Shown here one piece after another: positions 36,302-48,864 of a DNA stretch of 64,000 nt. The translations under genes were made by a program, and so were the position numbers. The stretch's first letter is position 1. Each line of letters opens with the position of its first letter. Below the pieces are notes generated by a model. That model was not told the origin of the DNA and ran no database searches. It saw nothing but the letters and a program-made list of their open reading frames with translations. The stretch spans positions 101,975 to 165,974 of the forward strand of contig CAVRZO010000019.1 in the NCBI GenBank assembly GCA_963725615.1, given 5' to 3'. Source of the stretch: JAIQFF01 sp963725615. Lineage in GTDB: Bacteria > Acidobacteriota > Terriglobia > Terriglobales > Acidobacteriaceae.

Positions 36302-39300
36302 ATGAGACGTCGAACGTTCACGCCCGTGCTTCGCTCCGCTTTCTTACTGATAACACTGCTCGGGCTGCTAGCGCCCGGAGCGATGGCCCAGGCGGACGTG
36401 AAGGGTCAGTGGAACACTATGACTTCCACGATGACCATTAATCCCATTCATGCGGCCCTCATGCGCAATGGCAAAATTCTGGTCATCGCTGGCTCAGGGA
36501 ACTGTCCGCCGGCCCAATCGGGTTGCCCGTCCGGTGCGCCATATGGGGCGTCAAACCACTCCGGCGCGACGGTATTTGATCCGGTCGCCCAGACCTTCAA
36601 CCAGCTCTCCCTGTCATGGGATATGTTCTGCAACGGTATGACTGTGCTGCCGGACGGGCAGGTATTTGTTAACGGGGGCACCATCGTCTACGACCCGTTT
36701 CACGGACAACAAAAGAGCAGTATCTTCAATCCGGCTACAAACGCCTTCACCGACGTGCCGACCAACATGGTCCACGGCCGCTGGTATCCGACCACGACCT
36801 TGCTCAGCGACGGCCGGGTCATGACTTTCTCGGGGCAAGACGAGACTGGGGTAACGAACAAGACGGTCGAGATCTATACCCCCGGTTCGGGATGGAGTCC
36901 GCAGTACACAGCCTCATGGACACCACCGCTGTATCCCCGGCAGCATCTTCTACCTAACGGGAACGTCTTCGTTTCCGGCCCCAACGCCACGACCTACATT
37001 TTTAATCCGACCAACCAGAGTTGGACCACCGTCGGCAACACGAAGTATGGCGGTGCACGGACCTACGGCAGTTCGGTTTTGCTGCCTTTGACGCCCGCTA
37101 ACAACTACGACCCGAAAGTGATGCTTCTCGGTGGCGCCACCACGGCGACGCAGACCACCGAACTCATTGATCTGGGGGCGGGATCACCCAGCTGGGTCTT
37201 CGGACCAGACATGTCGCAGGCGCGCATCGAGATGGATGCGGTCATTCTGCCTACCGGGAAGGTCCTGGCTTTGGGCGGCTCGTCGAGCGATGAGAACGCA
37301 AGTACCCACAGCAGGAACGCTGATTTGTATGACCCGGGCAGCAACAGCTTCACCTCCGCCGGGGCCAACAATTTCGACCGTCTTTATCACTCCGTGGCAC
37401 TGCTTCTGCCCGACGCGACCGTGTGGAGCGCTGGCAGCAACCCAACGCGCGGCACCTGGGAAAGTCACATGGAGATTTATCAGCCCGCGTACCTGTTCAC
37501 GCGGGATGGCAGCAACAACGTAATCCCGGCCACGCGGCCGACGATCACCAGTGTACCGTCCAACATTTCGTGGGGTGGTGCATTCACTGTCTCTACGCCG
37601 AATGCGGCCAATATTTCCCAAGTCGTGCTGGTGCGGCCGGGTTCGTCGACCCATGCTTTCGACATGGATCAACGTCTCGTGGGAATGTCCTTCACCGCGG
37701 GGTCGGGATCGCTGACCGTGACGGCGCCACCCAACAGCAAGATTGCGCCGCCGGGATACTACATGCTGTTTCTGATCAACAGCAACGGTGTGCCGTCGGT
37801 AGCGCCGTTTGTTCTCTTGAACGGCTCCGCGTCGAATCCGGCGCCGACAGTGGCTTCGATCACGCCCAACACTGGCCCAGCGGCGGGCGGTACCCCTGTG
37901 ACCATCACCGGTACCGGTTTCCTTCCCGGAGCGACGGTAAGCCTGGGAGGCACGTCGGCGACCGGAGTGACCGTCGTGAGCGGCACGTCCATCACCGCGA
38001 CAGCCCCGGCACATGCGGCGGCCACGGTGAGCGTGGTGGTGAGCAACAGCGATGGTCAGAACGGCACGCTGAATAACGCTTATACGTATACCGGCACCGG
38101 AGGCGGGGGCGGAGCCATCGCTTTTGTCCAAGTGCAGGCGGCGACGCCTCAGACGGCGAGTGCCTCCGTTGCCGTCACCTATCCCGCAGCGCAAACGGCG
38201 GGGAACCTGAACGTGGTCGCGGTGGGCTGGAATGACACAACCTCCACGGTGAGCAATGTAACTGACAGTCGCGGGAATACTTATACCCTGGCCGTCGGAC
38301 CGACGACGGGAACCGGGCTGAGGCAGTCGATTTATTACGCCAAGAACATCGCAGCCGGTACCAATACGGTGACGGTGACATTCAGCGCCGCAGCGGCGTT
38401 CGCCGATGTTCGGGTGCTGGAGTACAGCGGGCTGGATACAGCGAGCCCGTTGGACAAGACAGCGGCGGCCGTCGGCAGCGGTACCGCTGCGAGCAGCGGT
38501 GCGGCCACGACGACGTCAGCCAAAGAGTTGATTTTCGGAGCGGGCATGACCGCTGCGCGCTTCACCGCCGCCGGAACCGGGTTTGTTTCGCGGATCATCA
38601 CCAGCCCGGATGCGGACATCGCCGAAGACCAGTCGGTGAGCGCGACGGGAAGCTATAGCGCCACAGCACCCAACAGCAGCTCCAATTGGGTGATGCAGAT
38701 GGCCACCTTCAAGGCCGCTGGACAAGGCGGGGGCAATCCGGCGCCGACGGTGACGTCAATTGCGCCAACCTCGGGTACGGCGAACGGCGGGACCGCAATC
38801 ACGATTACCGGTACCGGTTTCCTGTCGGGAGCGACGGTAAAACTGGGGGGACGGCTGCTACGAATGTGAATGTGGCGAGCAGCACCTCGATCACGGCAAC
38901 GACGCGCCGCGCATGCGTCGGGAGCAGTGAGTGTCGCGGTCACTAATACCGATGCCCAGACTGGCACGTTGGCCAACGGTTATACCTACACGGCAAACAA
39001 TCCAGCGCCGACAGTTACTTCGATTTCGCCGACCTCAGGCGCAACGGCGGGCGGCACTTCGGTGACCATCACCGGAACCGGCTTCCTTACAGGAGCGACG
39101 GTTAGCTTTGGCGGTACAGCAGCCACTAACGTAAATGTCGTGGGCAGCACTTCGATCACCGCAACTACGCCCGCGCACGCCGCTGGCGCAGTGAATGTCG
39201 TCGTCACCAATACCGATGCTCAGACCGGCACGTTACCCAACGGGTATACCTATGGCAATCCCGCGCCCACAGTGACCTCGATTTCACCCGCCACCGGGTC

Positions 39301-40921
39301 TGTGGCCGGGGGCACCTCAGTGACTATTACGGGCACCGGTTTCCTGACGGGAGCGACGGTGAGCCTGGGAGGCACGGCTGCGACCAACGTGAATGTGGTG
39401 GGCAGCACATCAATCACGGCAACGACGCCAGCGCATGCGACAGGAGCAGTGAACGTAGTGGTCACCAATACCGACACGCAGACCGGCACGTTGACCAATG
39501 GATATACATATGGCAATCCGGCTCCCACGGTGACTTCGATCACACCGAATACCGGCACGGCCAATGGCGGCACTTCGGTGACGATCACCGGCACCGGCTT
39601 CCTCACAGGAGCGACGGTCAGCCTGGGCGGGACGGCGGCGACCAACGTGAATGTCGTGGGCGCCACGTCAATCACGGCGACGACGCCAGCGCATGCGGCA
39701 GGAGCGGTGACCGTAACGGTGACCAATACCGATACGCAGACCGGCTCGTTGAACAATGGTTTCACCTACACGGCGAGTAATCCCGCGCCGACCATCACTT
39801 CGATCACGCCCAACACGGGCACTACGGCGGGCGGCACCTCGGTGACCATCACCGGCACCGGCTTCCTGGCGGGAGCAACACTGAGCCTGGGCGGGACAGC
39901 CGCGACCAACGTCACCGTCGTGGGCAGCACGTCAATCACAGCAACCACGCCGGCGCATGCGGCCGGAGCCGTAACCGTAACGGTGACCAATAGCGACGCT
40001 CAGAGCGGCTCATTGACTAACGGCTATACCTACCGCGCGGCGCCGACGGTGACCTCGATCACGCCCAACACCGGCACTACAGCGGGCGGCACTTCAGTGA
40101 CCATCGCGGGAACAGGTTTCGTGGCGGGAGCGACGGTGAGCCTGGGCGGAACAGCAGCAACGACGGTGAATGTCGTGAGCAGCACGTCGATCACGGCAAC
40201 GACTCCGGCGCACGCCGCGGGAGCGGTGACCGTGGTCGTGACTAACACCGACGCCCAGAGCGGGACCCTGACCAACGGCTACACCTACACGACCAGCACA
40301 GGCGGTGGACCGATCACATTTGTGCAGGTAAAGGCGGCAACGCCGCAGACCAACAGTGCGTCGGTTGCGGTGACCTATCCGGTCGCGCAGACGCTGGGAA
40401 ACCTGAACATCGTGGCGGTGGGCTGGAATGACACCACGTCCACGGTGACGGGGGTAACGGACAGCCAGAACAACACTTATGTCCTGGCCATCGGACCGAC
40501 GACAGGGACCGGATTAAGACAATCGATCTACTACGCCAAGAACATCGCGGCGGGCACCAACACGGTGACGGTGACGTTCAGCCAGGCGGCGGTGTTCGTG
40601 GATGTCCGGGTACTGGAGTACAGCGGGCTGGATACAGTGAATCCGTTCGACAAGGCCGCAGGAGCGGTGGGCAGCGGAACTACTGCCAGCAGCGGTGCGG
40701 TCACGACCACCGCGGCGAACGAGTTGATCTTCGGCGCAGGGATGACCATTTCGAAATTTACCGGCGCCGGAAGTGGATTCACCTCGCGGATCATCACCAG
40801 CCCGGACGCGGACATCGCGGAAGACCAGACGGTGACCGCGACCGGAAGCTACAGTGCTACCGCACCCAACAGCTCGTCCAGTTGGGTCATGCAGATTGCT
40901 ACTTTCCAGAAGGCCCCTTAG
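36302..40921 (+). CDS. Secreted radical-copper oxidase fused to IPT/TIG repeats
   Basis: The product has about 1540 residues. A signal peptide covers 1-29. Kelch-type galactose/glyoxal oxidase domain, about 35-508: Cys110 (DMFCNG) and Tyr162 (HGRWYPT) fit the Cys-Tyr cofactor, and Tyr362-His363 (RLYHS) and His451 (STHAFDMDQR) the remaining copper ligands. An IPT/TIG repeat (37846-38090) follows, then a ~200-residue module (38110-38720) starting FVQVQAATPQT and ending NWVMQMATFK, six near-identical IPT repeats (38740-40290) and a second module copy. An in-frame stop at 38867-38869 lies between two compensating single-base changes (near 38850 and 38900), so I read it as one gene. Likely role: oxidising a sugar alcohol of the EPS to an aldehyde outside the cell (inference). 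Confidence 0.85.
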
Positions 40922-40938
40922 ACCAAAAACGGCCTTCT
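40908..40938 (+). terminator. Hairpin across the stop codon of the oxidase gene
   Basis: AGAAGGCC (40908-40915) pairs perfectly with GGCCTTCT (40931-40938) around a 15-base loop that contains the stop codon. There is no T run after it, so it may be an mRNA-stabilising or rho-assisted structure instead of a full terminator. Confidence 0.35.
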
Positions 40939-41017
40939 GCATCTCCTCTACGCGGAAGCAATTGTGCTGCGGCGTTCGCCTGCCGCTCCGTGTGCTTCTT
41001 CCCAAAATTTGAAACTG

Positions 41018-44000
41018 ATGCGTCTCCTCAACTCGGAAGCAGCATCGGAGAAGGCACAATACTCCTTGCCAAAGCAGAATAAGTCGATCACCGTGTCACA
41101 GAACCCGGCGGCCGCCCGCCGTTCTCCGGATGCGAAACCAGTTCCAGCATTTCAGCGGGGAAGTGGGTTCAGCGTGGTCGAATTCGTCTTCATCCTCGGG
41201 CTGGCGCTTTTTTCGGCTACTGCTGGCATGGCTCAAGTCTCGGTACTTACCCATCACAACGACATTGGGCGCACCGGGCAAAATCTCGATGAGACTGTCC
41301 TGAACACGTCGAACGTGAACGTGGGTACCTTTGGCAAGTTGTTTTGGAAGACGGTTGACGGCGAGATTTATGCCCAACCTCTCTATGTCCCCAATTTGAA
41401 TATCCAGGGAAAGACGCGCAACGTCGTCTATGTCGCGACCGAACACAACAGCGTGTATGCCTTCGACGCCGATGATGCCACCCAGGTAACGCCGCTATGG
41501 CAAGTCAGTCTGGGACCGCCGGTACCCAGCCAGGACATCTGCATTATCACAGGAGATACGAACCCGGCCGACTGTCCTTATCTCGATATCAACCCAGAAA
41601 TTGGCATCACCAGTACCCCTGTGATCGATCCAGTCGCCGGAATCATTTACGTGGTCGCGAAAACCAAGCGGACTAGCGACAGCACCTATCATTTCTTCTT
41701 GCATGCCTTGGATCTCACGTCGGGAGCGGAGCAGCTTGCGGGTCCGACAGAAATTAGCGGCCAGGTGACGGGCAGTGGTACAGGAAGCAGCGGCGGTGTT
41801 CTGGTTTTTGATCCGACCTATCATCTTCAGCGCCCCGGCCTGCTACTGATGAACGGAGTTGTCTATTTGGCTTTCGGGTCAGTCGGGGACATGGGAAATT
41901 TCCACGGCTGGATCATGGGGTACGACGCCACCACTCTCCAGCAAGTGTCCATCCTCAACATGACCCCGAACGGCAGTGACGGCGGAATCTGGGCCGCCGG
42001 CCAGGGACTGGCGGGAGACGCATCCGGCAACATCTATGTCATGACCGGAAACGGCGACTTCAATGCGAACACCTCCGGAAAAGACTACGGCGACTCATTT
42101 CTGAGAATCAGCACCGCCAGCGGTCTCGCCATCGCCGATTACTTCACTCCTTCCAATCAAGCCAGTCTTTTCAGCGGTGACGTAGATCTGGGATCAGGCG
42201 GCCCCATGGCGATCCCCGGCACCAACCTCTTCGTTGGGATCGGCAAAGACAAACTGTTTCGCGTGATCGACAGCACCAACATGGGGCACTTCAATTCGGG
42301 CTTCGATAACGATGTTCAGCAATTCACCGCCGCCACCAGCGCCTACTTCGGAGCGCCGGTCTATTGGAACAGCCCGAACAACGGTCCGGTCGTCTACTTG
42401 TGGGGACCGAAAGATTTTCTGAAAGCCTACAAGTACGTGGGCCCCCTGTTCCAGACCACGCCGGTGACGCAAAGCACGGTACAAAACAGCAGCGGCTTTT
42501 CCAACTCGGCTCCGCTCTCGCTGTCGGCCAACGGAGACCTGGTCGGGGGCGGCATCGTGTGGGGTGCAGCTTCTTTCTCCGGCGTTGCCACCGGCCCCTC
42601 GGTTCCGGGCATTCTGCGCGCGTTTGACGCCACCAACCTCTCCACCGAACTTTGGGACAGCAAACAGAATGCGGCCCGCGACGATGTCGGCCTGTATGCG
42701 AAATTCAATCCACCGACGGTGGCAAACGGGAAAGTCTACCTGGGCACGTTCTCCGGCCAGCTCCTGGTTTACGGATTGAATCCGCCCGCGGCCGGCGGGA
42801 TCCATTTCGCCCAATCAGCATCGGCGACACCGCAGTCGACGACTGCGAATGTCTCCGTTCCATTTTCCGGAACGCAGGGCGGAGGCGATCTGAATGTTGT
42901 CGTGGTGAGCTGGAGTGACACCACCTGCGACCATCCAGTCGGTCACAGATACCCTCGGAAATGCCTACACGCTGGCGATCGGTCCGACCACGGGAACAGG
43001 CAAGCGGCAGTCAATTTACTACGCCAAAAATATCCGCGCCGGCAGCAATACCGTCAACGTTGCTTTCAATCAGGCCGCTGTATCTCCCGACGTTCGAGTT
43101 CTGGAATACAGCGGAGTGGATACGGTCGCTCCCCTGGATGCTGCGGTCGGTGCGAGCGGAAACAGCAGCACCGCCAGCAGCGGCTCGGCAGCGTTAAGCA
43201 ATGCCAATGATCTGATCATCGGCGCCAACATCGTGGGCGCAAAAATATCGTGGCGGGTTCGCCGTTTACCGCTCGAGTTCTTACCGGCACCACCTCGAAT
43301 ATTGTCGAGGACCGGCTGGTGAACGTCGGCGGCAGCTATAACGCCTGGACGCCCATGGTCAGCGCAGCGGCATGGGTCATGCAGATGGTGGCCTTCAAGG
43401 CCGGGACCTCCGTCTCCGGCACGGCGCCTGCGGTCGGCGGAGTCTCTCCCAGCAGCGGTACAGCGGCGGGCGGCACCGCAGTGACGATTACCGGTTCCAA
43501 CTTCGCGGCCGGGGCGACGGTGAGCTTCGGCGGCATACCGGCGACCAACGTAACCGTGGTGACGAGCACTTCGATTACAGCAACGACTCCGGCACACGCC
43601 GCGGGCGCGGTCACGGTGACCGTCACCAACCCGAATGGCCAAAGCGGAAGCCTGGCCGGGGCCTACGCTTTCACCTCCATCGGTGGCGGCAGCTATCAGC
43701 TTCGTGCAGGTGAATGCAGCGACACCACAGACCGCCAGCGCGTCCGTCTCGGTGATCTACCCGGCGGCGCAGATCGCGGGCGACCTGAATATCGTGGCGG
43801 TGGGCTGGAATGACACTACGTTCGACGGTAAGCAGCGTAACCGACAGTCGCGGAAATACTTATGCCTTGGCGATCGGACCGACCAGTGGAACCGGGCTGA
43901 GGCAGTCGATCTACTACGCGAAGAACATCGCGGCGGGCAGCAATACTGTGACGGTGGCGTTCAGCAAGGCGGCAGCGTTCGTAGATGTTCGCGTGCTGGA

Positions 44001-46111
44001 GTACAGCGGGCTGGACACACTGAATCCGCTGGACAAGACGGCGGGCGCTGCCGGCAGCGGGACGACGGCGAGCAGCGGCGCGGCCACGACGACTTCAGCC
44101 AACGAGTTGATCTTCGGCGCGGGCATGACCGTCGCACGCTTCACCGGAGCCGGAACCGGATTCACCTCGCGGCATCATCACCACTCCGGACGCGGACATC
44201 GCGGAAGACCAGACCGTCAGCGCGACCGGAAGCTACAGTGCCACCGCACCCAACAGCGCGCTCCAGTTGGGTGATGCAGATGGCCACCTTTGTTCTGGCA
44301 TCGGCACCGACTCCCACCGTAACCGGAATTGGTCCCAGCACCGGGCCCACGAGCGGGGGCACGGCCGTGACCATCACCGGAACCAGCTTCGCGGCGGGCG
44401 CCACGGTCACGTTTGGCGCCAATGCGGCCACCAATGTCACCGTGCTGAACAGCACAACCATCTCAGCCACGTCTCCGGCAGGAGCCGTGGGAACCGTGAC
44501 CGTGACCGTCACAAATTCCACCGGGCGTTCGGGCAGCCTGAGCAACGCGTTTACGTATACGGGAAGCAATCCGGCGCCGACAGTAACGTCGATCACACCG
44601 AACACAGGCACGGCGAACGGCGGCACCGCAGTGACCATCACGGGCACCGGTTTCCTGGCGGGAGCAACAGTAAGCCTGGGCGGAACAGCCGCGACGCAAC
44701 GTGAACGTCGTGGGCAGCACGTCGATCACGGCCACAACGCCCGGCACACGCGGCGGGAGCGGTGACCGTAACGGTGACCAATACTGACACTCAGAGCCGG
44801 ATCGTTGAACAACGGCTACACCTACACGGCGAGCAATCCGGCTCCGACAGTGGGTTCGATCACATCCGAACTCAGGACTTGTAGCCGGCGGCACCTCGGT
44901 GACCATCACGGGCACCGGCTTCCTGGCGGGAGCGACGGTAAGTCTGGGCGGGACGGCAGCGACCAACGTGAACGTCGTAGGCAGCACGTCGATCACGGCT
45001 ACGACGGCGGCGCACGCGGCCGGAGCGGTGAGCGTGGTGGTGACCAACAGCGACGCTCAGAGCGGCACACTGACCAACGGATATACCTATCGCAATCCGG
45101 CGCCGACGGTGACGTCGATCACGCCCAACACGGGCACCACGGCCGGCGGCACCTCGGTGACCATCACAGGTACCGGCTTCGTGGCGGGAGCGACGGTAAG
45201 CATGGGCGGAACGGCAGCGACCAGCCGTGAACGTCGTGAGCCAGCACGTCGATCACGGCAACCACTCCGGCGCATGCCGCCGGAGCGGTGAACGTGGTAG
45301 TGACCAACAGCGATGCTCAGAGCGGGACATTGACCAACGGCTATACCTACACCACCAGCACGGGCGGCGGACCGATCACGTTTGTGCAGGTGAAATCAGC
45401 GACTCCCCAGACCGCAAGCGCGTCAACAAAAAAACGGCCTGATGCTCAGAGCGGGACATTTAACCAACGGCTATACCTACACCACCAGCACGGGCGGTGG
45501 ACCGATCACGTTTGTGCAGGTGAAATCAGCGACTCCTCAGACCGCAAGTGCGTCGGTGGCCGTTACCTACCCGATCGCGCAGACCTTAGGGAATCTGAAC
45601 ATCGTCGCTGTGGGATGGAACGACACGACGTCAACGGTGACGGGGATCACGGACACTCGCGGGAACACTTATACCTTGGCAATCGGACCGACAACTGGGA
45701 CCGGGCTGCGGCAGTCCATCTACTATGCCAAGAACATCGCGGCAGGCAGCAACACGGTGACAGACCTTCAACAAAGCCGCGGCGTTCGTGGATGTCCGGG
45801 TACTCGAGTACAGCGGGCTGGACACGGCGAATCCTCTGGACAAGGCGGCAGGAGCAGCGGGCAGCGGAACGACCGCGAGCAGCGGTGCGGTCACTACGAC
45901 GGCGGCGAACGAATTGATCTTCGGAGCCGGGATGACCGTTGCGAAATTTACCGGAGCCGGCACTGGATTCACCTCGCGGATCATCACCAGCCCGGACGCG
46001 GACATCGCGGAAGACCGCACGGTGGCCGCGACAGGAAGCTATAGTGCTACCGCGCCCAACAGCACGTCGAACTGGGTGATGCAGGTAGCGACTTTCAAGG
46101 CAAAGCCTTAG
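41018..46111 (+). CDS. Secreted beta-propeller protein with IPT repeats and modules, many frame changes
   Basis: If repaired, the protein has about 1700 residues. An internal signal or anchor (VEFVFILGLALFSATAGMAQ) precedes a PQQ-like beta-propeller (about 41235-42780: LTHHNDIGRTGQNL, YAQPLYVPNLN, EHNSVYAFDADD, NPEIGITSTPVIDP). Module copy 1 is at 42799-43400, IPT at 43420-43680, module copy 2 at 43690-44290, four IPT repeats at 44300-45350, and module copy 3 at 45380-46105, ending NWVMQVATFKAKP. The frame changes near 42927, 43245, 43697, 43825, 44173, 44258, 44697, 44745-44870, 45225, 45425-45440 and 45765. Homology runs on across each, so most are probably consensus errors in repetitive DNA. 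True decay cannot be excluded. The start is uncertain. Confidence 0.7.
45312..45554 (+). repeat. Imperfect tandem copy of a 114-base segment with A7 spacer
   Basis: 45312-45424 is repeated at 45441-45554 with three substitutions and one indel. Between them lies a 16-base stretch with seven A (AACAAAAAAACGGCCT) that is unlike the G+C-rich surroundings. The second copy restarts in the middle of an IPT repeat and breaks the frame. This looks like the junction of two repeat copies, either a real slipped duplication or an assembly seam. Confidence 0.7.
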
Positions 46112-46219
46112 CCCCCGAATGGCGTTGCTTTCGCCACATTCACCCGCGGAACCTTGCGAAAATTCTGTATGAATCCACAGCCACACAAACCTGCAACGAT
46201 TGGGACGCTTAAGACGCAT

Positions 46220-47258
46220 ATGAACACTATTGCCGCATCGGTCGTGGTGCCCATTCGGAACGAAGAAAAATACATAGCGACTTGTCTGCAATCGCTGCTT
46301 CTGCAGAGCCTTCCTTGCGACTCGTACGAGATCATCGTGGTGGACGGCCGGTCCTCGGACCGTTCCAGGGAAATCGTCGAAGGGATCCAGCGCGACTTTC
46401 CCAATGTGCGTTGTCTCGACAACCCCGCTGCCATCGCGCCGGTGGCGATGAATATCGGCATCCGCGACGCTCGTGGCAAGGTCATCATTCGCGCCGACGG
46501 ACACAATTTCTATCCTCCTACCTATATCGAAAACTGCATCAAGTACCTCGACCAGACCGGCGCGGACAATGTGGGTGGACCTTGGCTGACGGTGCCTGCT
46601 GATAAGACTTTCGGGGCCAGGCTGGTGGCCGCGATCCTCAGCAATCCCTTTGGGGTTGGCGGCTCCCGCTTCCGCACCAGTCAATCCGATGGATTTGTCG
46701 AGACTGTGCCCTTCGGCGCGTTTCGCCGGGAGCTTTTCGACCGTATCGGACTTGTACAACGAAAAGCTAGTGCGCAATCAGGACAACGAACTGAACGCGC
46801 GGATTCTGGCGGCTGGTGGGAAAATTTATCAGACCTCGGCGTTGCAGACCGAGTACCACCCGGTTGCGACTTTCTCGGCTCTACTGACTCAGATTTACAA
46901 GACCAGCCAGTGGCATGTTTTCAGTATTCGGGAAAACAAACGCTCCATGGGATTTCGGCACCTTGCTCCTGCCGGCTTCGTACTCGTCCTGCTGGCTCTC
47001 ATCGGTTCGTCCTGGTTCGGCCGCCTCCCGCTGATCGCCCTGATTTCTTTTCTTGCGGTTTATTTGCTCGCCGGGTTTTACGTTGCCGTCGGACGCCGTC
47101 GCGAATGGGGATGGGGCATCGTTTGCATCATGCCGTTCGCCACGTTGTGCTTTCACTTTGCCTACGGACTGGGAACGCTGGCCGGACTTCGCTATCTGTT
47201 CAAAGCGCCGCCTTCCACTCCAATTCGTTCGGGACAGCCGGTCAACAAGACCAGTTAA
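46220..47258 (+). CDS. Glycosyltransferase family 2, ExoA-like, one frame change
   Basis: The repaired product has about 345 residues. The GT-A half reads ASVVVPIRNEEKYIATCLQS, YEIIVVDGRSSDRSREI and VIIRADGHNFYPPTYIENC, with the acidic metal site replaced by ADGH. FGAFRRELFDRIG then breaks because one extra T lies near 46753 (CTTGTACAAC for CTGTACAAC). The other frame continues LYNEKLVRNQDNELNARILAAGG, with the catalytic NQDNELN, and two to three membrane helices near the end. This is the layout of succinoglycan glucosyltransferase ExoA. It adds sugars at the membrane face. The ATG at 46220 is chosen at the fold boundary. Confidence 0.82.
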
Positions 47259-47317
47259 GAGCGGGGTTCGCAACCGGCACCTCAGCTGATACGTGCTTGC
47301 TCGACAATATTAGTGCC

Positions 47318-48864
47318 ATGATTACGGAGCCAACGATTACGCAGTCAACGACAAAGGACGAAGTACAAGTCATGCCGCCACCGGAAATCCGAGTCACGTC
47401 TGCGGAACCGCCGGCCCATGGCCCGGCCCGTCGCGGAATCGATAAGTTCGACTTGGTGGTGGTGGTTCTGTTGCTGGCGACGTTTGTCGGAGTTGCGATA
47501 TTACCCTTCGCCCCGAAGAAGTTTGGCGACCTGGTGTTTCATCGGGAAGCCAAGGCCCTTGCCCTGGCGGTCCGCGGGGCCGGCTCCGTGGAGTGAATTC
47601 CAGATCGCTCGCGCCCCGGTTCCCGTGCTGTACTACGCCATTCCGTACATGGTTGTCTCTCCCGGATGCGGATGACGATGCCTACTGGCGCGCTGCCTTT
47701 ATCTGGACCGTGATCTGGATGTCAGTTTCTATCGTCCTGGTTCGGCGAGTCCGGCGAATTCCTCGGCGGGCCGGTCGTGGGCAAGACCGCAGCCCTGTTC
47801 ACGCTGCTTTCTCCGTTCAGCGTCTACTACAGCTACGGCATTTTGGCCGAGACGCCAGCTTATTTAGGAGTCGTGCTGTTCACCTACGCCTACCTGAGAT
47901 GGAAGAGTTCTCCGCGGGACTTGTCAAAGTCGCGAGTGGGATATCTTCCTGCTCTCCCTGGGGCTGTTGATATTTGTGCTCTCGCGACCCAACTCTGTTC
48001 TGCTGTTGCTGCTGGCAGTCCTGATCGGCGCGATCCGGTTGTGGCGAGGGACAAGCAAGCAGAAGCGGGAAGGCAGATTCGTTTTGGCCGCCGTGCTGGC
48101 CACGGTAGTGTTGATCGGCGCGGTCACGCTGCTCGCTGGTTCGGCGCTCCGGAGGAGTCGGAAAGAATTCGCAGAATGACAACTTCGCCCTGGTGGCTCT
48201 GCAAGGCCGGTTCCAATTCCGCTCTGTCTTCTGGGACTTCAATACCTGGCCCGACGTTCCCAACAATGCCGACTTCATCGAATTCAGTCGCAAGCTGGCA
48301 GAATTTCAGCAGACCTCTTTACAGACGGGCGTTCCGGAGCCCACCCTGCGCTGGCGGTGGATCGTGGAAGATTTCGTGCACCATCCAGGCATCACGCTTC
48401 GGGCGGCTGGGGTGAAGATGCTGGCGCTTCACTTTGCTTTCGTCCACTCGATCGAGCCCGAGAATTTTCATTTCGTCTTCCTGCGCGGCGTCTGGGGCTA
48501 TGCCCTGTTTCACCTTGCAGTCAACGCCTTTACCGTTGTGCTGGTCATCGGGTCGGTATTGTTTGTGGCGAGTCATCGTCACACCTTGCTCGACTATTGG
48601 GTTCTGTGGGGGCCGTGGCTCGCTCTCACGGTGTTTCACGTAATGACCTATGCCGAGGCCCGTTATCTCTTCCCCAGCCGGTCCGGTCTTGTGCTGATGG
48701 CTTCTGCGGCACTGGTTCCGTGGGTGCAGGCCCGGTTTTTCCGGCAGACAGAATCGGTCCCCGTGATCCCAACCGGTTGGCGCTGGTCGAACTGTAACCA
48801 CAACACCGTAACGCTATGGCAGACACCATCCAAACAACGCAGTCACCTCTGGAGTTGGCGATAG
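47318..48864 (+). CDS. Polytopic membrane protein (GT39-like), broken by several frame changes
   Basis: The reading passes through at least five frames: 47318 to about 47580 (DLVVVVLLLATFVGVAIL), then FQIARAPVPVLYYAIPYMVV, then AYWRAAFIWTVIWMSVSIVL, then LFTLLSPFSVYYSYGILAET, then SRPNSVLLLLLAVLIGAIRL, then from about 48180 FALVALQGRFQFRSVFWDF to the end. Together these give about ten membrane helices and a C-terminal part with WVLWGPWLALTVFHVMTYAE and AEARYLFPSRSGLVL, as in ArnT/PMT-like GT-C proteins. Mutation or sequence error broke it; the helices are all still there. The last 49 bases overlap the next gene. Confidence 0.6.

Noticed and set aside
38867..38869. True stop codon dividing the oxidase gene into two genes
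   Set aside because: One missing and one extra base about 50 apart explain it; the IPT repeat is complete when both are restored, and the second half would have no start or signal.
39000..40300. Regular ~255-base repeats that could suggest a CRISPR or satellite array
   Set aside because: They are in-frame protein repeats (IPT/TIG) with coding-type variation, far longer than CRISPR units and without spacers.
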